A DNA stretch of 64,000 nucleotides from NCBI RefSeq assembly GCF_963678635.1, contig NC_087063.1:56674759-56738758 (forward strand). Direction: 5' to 3'. Source of the DNA: Symsagittifera roscoffensis (taxonomy: Eukaryota; Xenacoelomorpha; Acoela; Convolutidae). Under the pieces are notes generated by a model, which had not been told where the DNA came from, searched no databases, and saw only the letters and a list, made by a program, of their open reading frames with translations. The position numbers and the translations under genes were made by a program. This document shows positions 48,157 through 56,449 of the stretch, piece by piece (within the stretch, counting starts at the first letter, position 1; the number at the start of each line of letters is the position of its first letter).

Positions 48157-48506
48157 TCACTGGTCGAAAAAACCACTGATTAGTTGGTCTAAGACAATGT
48201 CGATGAAAATGACATGGCTGCTTCCGTTTGTAGACAATCTTCTCTGTCTCTGGATGTTAGAATAACTGCTATCAACCCTTGAGTGGGTTTTTTTCTTCTT
48301 TTTCTTCAGTAGTCGCCCCTTTGGGGTATCCTGAATTGGCCCCATCTTCGTCGTTGGTGATGATGGCTGTTAGAAGACGTCAGCTCTATGCAAAACTCCT
48401 CAAAATTGCCAGGATTTAATGAATTAGAATATCCGTATTCTTGTTTTTGTCTTCTTCCGCATGAATTTGTATCGCTTTGATGGCAATCCCACACTCGTGT
48501 TACCAA
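48157..48506 (-). other. Possible minus-strand exon between direct repeats
   Basis: This insert is richer in G and C than its flanks. One minus-strand frame (48506-48306) gives CHQSDTNSCGRRQKQEYGYS, then NSLNPGNFEEFCIELTSS; an overlapping frame (48345-48157) gives a lysine run and HSRVDSSYSNIQRQRRLSTN. The sequences look protein-like, but a frame change, no clear splice sites and no known family keep this as a weak call. Confidence 0.25.
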
Positions 48507-48511
48507 ATGAT

Positions 48512-48795
48512 GACTTAGAGGTCAGGACTTGAGATACATGTAAAAGCGAGGTTTTAAGCATTAATTATATATTATTACAGCTCTCGTTGTTGGTAGTAGC
48601 TGGACTAATCGGTTAGTGATTGTTGTATATTTGATCAGTATGAACAATTTGGTGATATTTACAGTATTATATAATAATCAAACAGCAAAATTTCCGTTAG
48701 AAACAATCCACAATTAAAAAGTGATAACTGTTTCTCCTGGATAATGTTTGATATCACAGTTCAATGACATCATGATATTCTAAGATCATGACAAT
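48512..48795. repeat. Direct repeat flanking a 390-bp insert, right copy
   Basis: The counterpart of 47830-48115, with CGTTGTTGGTAGTAGCTGG replacing the GTTGTCGCTGGTAGCTGG of the left copy and otherwise very similar. Confidence 0.75.
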
Positions 48796-49027
48796 TATCT
48801 CATTCCAAAGAAGAAAAACTTTCGAAACCGTTTTTTTGGCCCAAATTCTCAAAAAAATGAGATAAAACATGAGTATCACTTGATAAATGGATGGACAAAC
48901 CTGTTGAGTTTTCACAAAGACGAATACTGCGTCAGTTATTCAGATTTGATCCAAAGAGAATAGTTGCGGCTAGAAATTCGGTTTTTTTTTCAATTCTGTT
49001 TTCCAAAAATTGTGAAATTATTCTTAA

Positions 49028-49068
49028 GAAACCCTAATCCTAACCTAACCCTAACCCCAACCTACCCC
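49028..49068 (+). repeat. Interstitial telomere-like repeats
   Basis: AACCCTAATCCTAACCTAAC followed by CCTAACCCCAACCTACCCC contains five to six variants of the CCCTAA unit of animal telomeres. It is short, degenerate and inside the sequence, so a relic or a chance expansion is likelier than a chromosome end. Confidence 0.6.
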
Positions 49069-49279
49069 GAGTCATTTTCGGAAAAGAAGAATTTTGTGGC
49101 TCCGACCTTCGAGATCTCAGTTTTACTCGTCGTAAGCTAACAATTTGTGACGATTAAAACTGAGCAAAAAACCTGGTTTTAAAACCTCGTTTTTGATGAG
49201 CAAAGTGTTTGAGCAAAAGCACTCCTATTTACTTTAAATTTGATTAAAAACAAGTTTTAACATTATTCTGAACATCTTG

Positions 49280-49710
49280 CTTTTTATGAAAAAATGTTAA
49301 TTATACAATTTTCATATATGCAAAATGTATGATGACTATTTTTTTAGCTTGAAATTAGTTTTTCTTTTTTGATGAGCAAAGTCCTTTAAATTGACCAAAA
49401 GTACTCTTAAATTATATAAGTTTGTTTATAAAAAAATTTGAATGAACAATTTCTGAAAATCTTGCCTTTCATGAAAAAATGGTTATCATACAATTTTCAT
49501 ATATGGATTTTCATAATTTTCATAATTTTCATAATTTAAAAAAAAAAGAAACGTAGTTATTTCTCATCACCAGACTGTTGTACTTGGTTCAAATAGCCGG
49601 AGAAACTAGACTGAATCTTTTTTCAATGGTTTTTTGAAATTGTATGAAAATTGCATGATTAGCATTTTTCCATACATTTGATGCAGGCAATTGTATGATA
49701 AGCTTTTTCT
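49280..49710. repeat. Third cluster of ATATGGAAATTGTATGA-type units
   Basis: AAAATGTTAATTATACAATT, TTTTCATATATGCAAAATG and TTATCATACAATTTTCATAT are spread over 430 bp with a small ATAATTTTC triplication at 49507-49535. It precedes the second GAGCGG cluster, as the minisatellite at 34.8 kb neighbours the first. Confidence 0.5.
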
Positions 49711-49799
49711 GTGTGGGGAAATTTAAAAAAAGCATCTTCGGTTTGTGAATGTCAAACCGGGGTCACATTACCTTTCCAGGCCTTTTTGTTGGTTTTAAT

Positions 49800-50040
49800 C
49801 GGTTTTCTTCATAAGACCGCTCAAAAACCGCTCAAATCTTGCTTGAAAAACCGTTCAAAAATCACCGCAAGAAATGAGCGGTTTTTGAGCGGTTTTTGAG
49901 CGGTTTTTTTAAGCAAGATTTGAGCGGTTTGAGCGGTTTTTCCAAAAAAACTGCCCAAACTGCCCAAAGCGCTCAAATCTTGCTGCAAAACCGCTCAAAC
50001 CGCTCATATCTTGAGCGGTTTTTGAGCGGGATCTCGACCC
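49800..50040. repeat. Second cluster of AAACCGCTCAAA / TTTGAGCGGTTT units
   Basis: Around 49810-49880 the words read AAACCGCTCAAATCTTGC; around 49875-49945 they read TTTTTGAGCGGTTTTTGAGC; around 49985-50030 both orientations appear. The cluster is a set of nested palindromes and could fold extensively. Related to 34470-34690. Confidence 0.65.
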
Positions 50041-50188
50041 GGGGAGTTAGTCAAGTGAGTCTCTACAATGCACAAGGATAAAAAATGGCTCATTTGCTTC
50101 GTACCTACTTTTGTAATGATCTGAACTATGAAAGTAATGCTTACTGAAATATGTTGCAAGTAAACTGTGGTTTCTGGCACATGTTTTT

Positions 50189-50226
50189 GTATCGCAAACG
50201 TCACGAAGCCCCGTTTCGCCTCTGGT
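50189..50226 (+). repeat. Short dispersed hairpin repeat, copy 7 (distant)
   Basis: TTGTATCGCAAACGTCACGA, AGCCCC, then GTTTCGCCTCTGG. The stem is ACGAAG/GTTTCG-like and compensatory in part. This is the only copy right of the gap. Confidence 0.55.
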
Positions 50227-50229
50227 TAA

Positions 50230-50915
50230 AAATGACAATTGTTCAGTGACTACTAACGCTTTCAAGGCGTGCCCTCTGTCGTTTCTGTTGGGACTTCTGG
50301 GGGAACCTCTCACTGATTTTGTTACCTTTGTTATTTTTCGAAGTGCTCATCTCACTGATCCTACATTGCAGAAGATAGAAAACTGTTATAACTTAGTTAC
50401 ATTCTAACGAAAAAAGGGAAGAAAACTCAGTAAGTTGAAGTAATAACTCCGAAAAAGACGGGAAAATACGGAAAAGAATTCGAAGAATACGGGAAGAAAA
50501 CAAATTCATCGGAAAAGCAATCAATGAAGAAGAGCCTATTCTTCAGATGATTCGTAGCATGGATATATCAGTCCGACAAATCTGTGTTCTACGCCATTGA
50601 AAACTTTTATCCTACGTTTTTCCTGAATTTTTTGTTGTGAGTAGAAACGATTTTTTCAAAAAAAAATGATGAATCCCAAAATGAAGCATAAATTGATAGC
50701 ATAACTAGCATGAATTGATAGAATCTCTTAAATGAAGTTTTATACAGATGACTCTGTTTTTTTTTCATTTATTTTGTTTTTCGGACCCAATCGTCCGAAA
50801 GTAAAATTCAGAAACGAATTAAATGTTTTTTGATTAGCTTCGTAACTTTCTACGTGAAAATATTTAGAATTAATCGAATTGCTTCTTTTATGGTCTATGG
50901 CTTGTCTCTCAATTT
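50230..50915. other. 3' flank of the minus-strand gene; nothing further recognised
   Basis: AT-rich sequence downstream (minus strand) of the stop at 50918. It may include the 3' UTR, but I see no clear AATAAA close to the stop and no other gene. Confidence 0.35.
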
Positions 50916-50917
50916 AC

Positions 50918-50982
50918 CTACTTTCGCTTAAACTTGTCTCTTTTTGACATTGGAGCATCGTCTGACTTGGGATTCTCTTCGT
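50918..50982 (-). CDS. Last exon of an unidentified minus-strand gene
   Basis: The acceptor CTGTTTTTCAG is good and the exon runs 21 codons to TAG at 50920-50918. It encodes DEENPKSDDAPMSKRDKFKR and a final K, the first codon being completed by the previous exon's last base. The acidic then basic tail ends at the stop without a known sorting motif. Together with 51085-51153 it forms a properly phased two-exon 3' end with a 102-bp intron. Confidence 0.7.
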
Positions 50983-51084
50983 CTGAAAAACAGTTATAAT
51001 AAAGAAATCAAAATGAAGCTATAATATGTCAAAATAACTATATGTCTAAATAACAACAAGAATGTAGCTTAAAACATCAAAAAC

Positions 51085-51153
51085 CTGGGTCGTCGTCAAT
51101 TTGGATGACCATCAGTGCTGTTCCGTCATCATCGGGAATATTCAGAAAACACC
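51085..51153 (-). CDS. Penultimate exon of an unidentified minus-strand gene
   Basis: Acceptor CATTTCAG, donor CCCAG|GTTTTT. The 69-bp exon (2 + 22 codons + 1) encodes CFLNIPDDDGTALMVIQIDD plus DP, and joins the 50918-50982 exon in frame. The neighbouring DNA is markedly more AT-rich. Hydrophobic and aspartate-rich strands suggest a folded domain edge, but I do not recognise the family. Upstream exons were not found; the next 1.7 kb to the right is repeat and beyond it lies the retroelement, so they may be distant or disrupted. Confidence 0.65.
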
Positions 51154-51307
51154 CTGAAATGAGTAACGTTATCGTACGGAATAATTATGAACTTAATATA
51201 TCATATTTGTGTGTTTTCGTATAAATCACTGGCCAATTTTTCATCATAAGAATTGTTTCCAATTATTGATAAAATTTATAAACTTGGGAGGGCGACAAAA
51301 GGCAGCG

Positions 51308-51335
51308 AGACTGCCGAGGTGGTTTAAGAGCGGGA
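51308..51335 (+). repeat. tRNA A-box-like fragment heading a dispersed repeat
   Basis: GACTGCCGAGGTGGTTTAAG matches the D-arm region of Ser/Leu-type tRNAs. Nothing like a B box follows, so it is a fragment. It stands about 70 bp before copy B of the long dispersed repeat. Confidence 0.4.
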
Positions 51336-51379
51336 AAAAAGTTAGCAATTTTTCTCTGTAATGAGTTAGGTCCTTGAGG

Positions 51380-52375
51380 TTAACTCATAGAGTAATTTCG
51401 GATAGGGTTATTTTCGGCCTGATAGATTCGTGCAACTTCTTAGTCTAATACCGATCCTAATCTTACTCTTATATCTACTAGTCTCAGGGTGTTTAACTAG
51501 TCTCTGCTAGACTCAATAGATCTAGAGTATACTGGCTTATTGCGACTGCTGAAGTTCTCTTGGAGAGGTGACTAATTTCTAAGTTAAATTCAAATCTCTC
51601 TGGTGCTGAAATTACAAGTAATTTCAGCACTTACAAATAAGTGGGTTGTTAGTTAGATGGATTATGATTGGTTAATATTAAATACTTTACAGTGGTAAAA
51701 TATCTAATTTATCCAATAATAAAAGGTAGTTTAGATCAGGTTCCACCCATTTAGAACTATCTTTCTTCTCTGCAATTGAAGGATGGATGATGAACGTTGG
51801 TATTTGGCGAACATCATTTTCTTATCCGGTTCCTCTTGAAGTAAAACGTTCCAGAACGCTGGAATTAGGGATAGGAAATTGTTATTACGTCATTCGACAA
51901 CGACTGTGATCCCCAATGAAATCAATCTGTGGTTTCAAAATGGTTTGCTATGTCAAGTTTTCTGTATTAGTAGAGAACTGTTTTGTGTGCAGCCTCGTCT
52001 GGGAGTGGCGTGAAGATCGTGTGTGGAAGAGATGCCTTGTAACTCGGATCTGTACGTATACTTGAGCATCGAGGTGGTCATTGGTCTAGTTCAATGAAGT
52101 CCTTTTCTGTGAAGTCAAGTCGTACTTTAAATCTTTTGAGTCGTGATTGTGGACGGCAGGTCGGTTGTCTTTAGCCATTCTTTTGTTCGAGAGTCTTTGG
52201 ATGTTCGTCTTTGTTGTTGTGTATGATCTATATACTGCAAAGTATGATTTACATTCTATAAATTTATGTTAATTTGGTTTTTTAATCATGAACTTAGTTA
52301 GTTGTTTTCACAAAAGCGTTTTGTTTTAGTTCAGTTATTTTGAAGAGTTACTCACCCTTGAGTACCTCTTATTAA
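51380..52375 (+). repeat. Long dispersed repeat, copy B
   Basis: GTGCAACTTCTTAGTCTAAT, AATCTTACTCTTATATC and a final TTTTGAAGAGTTACTCACC align in order with 21900-22890. Similarity is strong at the start and weak in the middle. No coding frame is shared. Confidence 0.5.
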
Positions 52376-52379
52376 AATT

Positions 52380-52905
52380 TGAAGCGTGGCCACAAAGCGT
52401 GGATGTAGCGCGGTGGGTTAGGCCGGCTATAAGCATGCTCAGGACGTCCTTCTCTAATGGGTTAGGCCAGGAGTGGGAGTATGATTTCATGCTGTTTCTT
52501 TGAGAGGTCCTGTTATGTGATAAAGTTTTATGTTGTTTTCTTCTGGTTTTTCTTATGTTACTTTGGTAACATTACTGTGTCTTTTTTTAAAAATCAAGTT
52601 TGGGTTTGTCTTCAAAAGAATAAATTATCCAGTCTTAAGCTGGGTTTATCCGTTGGATACCGTTGGTTTTCTCTTCTTAGTCATGCTGTTATTTTATGAT
52701 TTGTGGTGTTTAGTAAGCTGCGTTGGTTAGTTAGGTTTAGTGTATAATTCTTTTCCAACCGGGTTAAAGTAAAGTTTGAAACTTGTTATCGTGTTGTTGA
52801 TAGTGAAAACTTGAAACTCAAAATCATTATTTAATTAATTTTTTGTGGGCGAGCTGTGCGAGTTTGGATAGAATTCTTGTGCGAATGAATGAAAATATTG
52901 AAAAA
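52380..52905. other. Spacer left of the retroelement; no gene recognised
   Basis: It contains a tRNA-like GTAGCGCGGTGGGTTAGGCC at about 52407 with a related GGGTTAGGCCAGGAGTGGG near 52460. No clear LTR end or other gene is visible. Confidence 0.35.
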
Positions 52906-52907
52906 GT

Positions 52908-54121
52908 TAGTACTGCTTTCTCATTTTATCAATTTATTGCAGAGAATTTGAATTTCACTGCGTTTTGCGGAAGTTTAAAATCATAAATTTTCATCGTATT
53001 TCAAGTTTACTGCTTCATGGTGAAATAATTTTTAAACAAAATTATACATTTGGTATGAATTTAACTACATTATTTAGTGCAAGAATTTAATGAGTTTTAA
53101 GATAATTTAACAAGTTTGTATTTTTATTTTTCTTTTCTGTTTTGTAGATGATTGTGGTGTGAAGACTAAAAGAATAAATATAACATTGATAGAAAATGGT
53201 TAGTACAAAATTAAATTTATAAGATAAAAGTATTTTATTTTATATTTACCTTAATCTTCTGGGAAAAAACCGTGAGGGAAGATGTCGTGAATCATGTCTG
53301 ATGTTGTTAGTAATTTGACTAGTATGCGTATGATATTTTTAGTTTGTAGCAGTGGCCAAAGCAATTGAAGTGCCTTGATGGTGTTTAGTTCTTCTGTGCC
53401 TACTGGGAACTCGTAGGGTTTGTTTTGGATGAGGTTATATATTTTATGATTATATTTAGTTTTGTGAATGAATTCTAATATGGGTATTTGAATAGGTTGG
53501 ATAAACTCATGCGGTATAAGGAAGGGTCTTGATTCTTCAGCGTTGAAGGTCTTTTTGATGGGACAGAATATATACATTTGGGTAACTGGGTCATAGTTGC
53601 GGAGGATGCCGTGGAAGTTAGTATCTTTAATGCAATATGTAAACTTAAGAAAAAAGGTGACGTGCATTTTGAGTTAAGAAACTGAAAACGATGGTGAGGT
53701 TGTCTTGATGGGGTGTGTAAATCAAATTGATTTTGTTCAAAACGTTAATATGTATATGCGTGAGTTTGTTTAGTGCGTAACATAATGTCGTGGGAACAGT
53801 GCAAATCGCGTTCCTGTGGTGAAAGAAAGTGAAAGGTTAGTGAAAATAACTGAAATTTATCATAGAAGCTTTCGTATGCTTGGATATCAACTATTGATTC
53901 TGAAACAATATGATCATGCTCTGTATCAAAAAATATTAAGTGAGAATACGTACGATGTTTTAATGAAAAAATTTTCTGTTAGTTGCGGGTTTGCGAAGCT
54001 GTTTTCATCTAAAAATTGATCTTGATTAGGGCGGATGATATTATGATCGTAGCATTCTATTGCAAAATTGTTAGCTCGGGGTGCGGTGAATGCTTTTAAT
54101 ATTTTTTTATATCCAACGTAA
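52908..54121. repeat. 1.2-kb tandem duplication in the retroelement tail, left copy
   Basis: From TACTGCTTTCTCATTTTATC to TTTTTATATCCAACGTAAG this segment matches 54150-55363, an offset of 1243 bp. It contains the end of the post-envelope frame plus about 330 bp downstream of its stop. The junction at 54121-54165 has CTTTCTCATTTTATCAGTAC repeated, as expected for unequal exchange or slippage. Confidence 0.8.
53251..53667 (-). pseudogene. Duplicated end of the post-envelope frame (left copy)
   Basis: A minus-strand frame of 138 codons with segments CPIKKTFNAEESRPFLIPHE and KALQLLWPLLQTKNIIRILV, ending HDIFPHGFFPED. It repeats the frame at 54494-54820 with few changes and reads through the position where that copy has a stop. 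It has no upstream half of its own other than the frame-broken stretch in the same duplicate, so it is probably not expressed as a full protein. Confidence 0.5.
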
Positions 54122-54149
54122 GCTTTCTCAGTACTTCTTTCTCATTTTA

Positions 54150-55363
54150 TCAGTACTGCTTTCTCATTTTATCAATTTACTGCATAGAATTTGAATTTTA
54201 CTGCGTTTTGGGGAAGTTTAAAATCATAAACTTTCATCGTATTTCAAGTTTACTGCCTCATGGTGAAATAAATTATAAACAAAATTATACATTTGGTATG
54301 AATTTTACTACGTTTTTTAGTGCAAGAATTTAATGAGTTTTAAGATAATTTAACAAGTTTGTATTTTTATTTTTCTTTTCTGTTTTGTAGATGATTGTGG
54401 TGTGAAGACTAAAAGAATAAATCAAACATTGATAGAAAATGGTTAGTACAAATTTAAATTTATTAGTTAAAAGTATTTTAATTTATATTTACCTTAATCT
54501 TCTGGGAAAAATCCGTGGGGGAAGATGTCGTGAATCATGTCTAATGTTGTTAGTAATTTGACTAGTATGCGTATGATATTTTTAGTTTGTAGCAGTGGCC
54601 AAAGCAATTGAAGTGCCTTGATGGTGTTTAGTTCTTCTGTGCCTACTGCGAACTCGTAAGGTGTGTTTTGGATGAGGTTATATATTTTATGATTATAATT
54701 AGTTTTGTGAATGAATTCTAATATGGGTATTTCAATAGGTTGGATAAATTCATGCGGGATAAGGAAGGGTCTTGATTCTTCAGCATTGAAGGTCTTTGTG
54801 ATGGGACAGAATTTATACATTTGGGTAACTGGGTCCTAGTTGCGGAGGATGCCGTAGAAGTTAGTATCATTAATGCAATATGTAAACTTAAGAAAAAATG
54901 ATGACGTGTATTTTGAGTTAAGAAACTGAAAACGATGGTGAGGTTGTCTTGATGGGGTGTGTAAATCAAAACGATTTTGTTCAAAACGTTAATATGTATA
55001 TGCGTGAGTTTGTTTAGTGCGTAACATAATGTCGTGGGAACAGTGCAAATTGCGTTCCTGTGGTGAAAGAAAGTGAAAGGTTAGTGAAAATAACTGAAAT
55101 TTATCATAGAAGCTTTCGTATGCTTGAATATCAACTATTGATTCTGAAATAATATGATCATGCTCTGTATCAAAAAATATTAAGTGTGAATAAGTACGAT
55201 GTTTTAATGAAAAATTTTTCTGTTAGTTGCGGGTTTGCGAAGCGGTTTTCATCTAAAAATTGATCTTGATTAGGGCGGATGATTTTATGATCGTAGTTTT
55301 CTATTGCAAAATCGTTAGCTCGGGGTGCGGTGAATGTTTTTAATAATTTTTTATATCCAACGT
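54150..55363. repeat. 1.2-kb tandem duplication in the retroelement tail, right copy
   Basis: The right copy is continuous with the rest of the post-envelope frame (TCCAACGTAAGTAAATTGTC onward), so this is the original location and the 52.9-54.1 kb copy is the added one. Confidence 0.75.
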
Positions 55364-56269
55364 AAGTAAATTGTCGAGGTGTTAGTGATGTGGTGAGTCT
55401 ATATAACAATTTTTTGTTCTTCTCGATACTTTCATTAGTATTAGCTAATGGTAGGCAGAGGGGGTTAGTATAATTATAATAAGCTGTCCAATGAAGTGTT
55501 GGCATTAAAACGTTTTCATCAATAAAATTGCGTGTGTCGTTAGTATTCGTAGGTGTAATTAATGTATTTTTGTGTTGGTATGTTCCGGATGATTAATATA
55601 TTCGCGGGCTGTTCCGGGTTTGGTTGGGAATGGGTGATTTGGAAATTTTCGTTTAAAAGTGCGATAAGCTCGGTGATTACTGGTAGGTGTTTTGGTGGAT
55701 GTAGATAATTTTGCTAATGATGGAGTGTAAGCTGAGGATTGTGTGGGGGTAGGTGGATTTGAGGATGTTATTGTGGATGATAATTGATTTATTGTAAGGG
55801 TGTTGGGGTGTATTAATTGTTGTTGTAAAGTAATAAAATTATCAAGCTCCTGGGAAAATTGGGGGGTATCTGGGAAATTATTATATGATCTGTCGGAATG
55901 AAGTGGAGAATAGGTTGGGGTTACTTGGGAAGCATAAGAAGGAGTGGAAATGGATGGGAGTGGATGACTGGATGGGATGGGTTGAAAAGGGGGCTTTGAA
56001 AAAACTGAAAAGTTGGTCTGGTTATAGGTAGAGGGAGATGGTTCGGAGTCTGCAAATTCGTCGGGTGTTTCTACAATAGGGATATTGAATTGTGAGATAG
56101 TATGAAAAACTGAAATATCTGAGTTAGTATCAGTATTCGTGCTTGATGGTTTATAAATAATTGGAAAATCGGGTGGTGGGAAAGCAAAAAGTGGGATTGT
56201 TGGTATTTGAGTTTGGAGGTTGGCTGGGTGGGAATTTGAGCGATGGAGGGATCCAAATTGTCGGCTCAT
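54494..56269 (-). pseudogene. Frame downstream of the envelope: Pro/Ser/Thr-rich front, unknown rear
   Basis: Reading right to left, the first part (56269-55559, 236 codons) is rich in proline, serine, threonine and asparagine, with a basic stretch near its end (HRAYRTFKRKFPNHPFPTKP). The frame continues after shifts at 55505-55170, with LTPRQFTYVGYKKLLKTFTA, and 54820-54494, with LQLLWPLLQTKNIIRILVKL. A TAG at 54838-54836 replaces a TAT seen in the duplicate copy. No CCHC zinc knuckle, protease or polymerase motif is visible. It could be an accessory or structural protein encoded after the envelope, or the gag of a second, nested element in the same orientation; the absence of LTR-like sequence between it and the envelope favours the first. 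Family not recognised. Confidence 0.5.
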
Positions 56270-56449
56270 CGTGGGCTAAAAAAATGATTATGTTGAGATT
56301 GAAAAGTGGTGGTGTGGGGTTGTTCTATAATTTGTTCATATGTTTTATCATTTTGTGAATGATGTGTCATTATGTGTTGGATGGGACTTTGTGTTGTGTT
56401 CGGTCTAGAATTTGGATTATTTGTAATTGCTAGGTTTCGGAAATTACGC

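Noticed and set aside
49028-49068. A chromosome end
   Set aside because: The repeat is very short and degenerate and is flanked by ordinary sequence on both sides.
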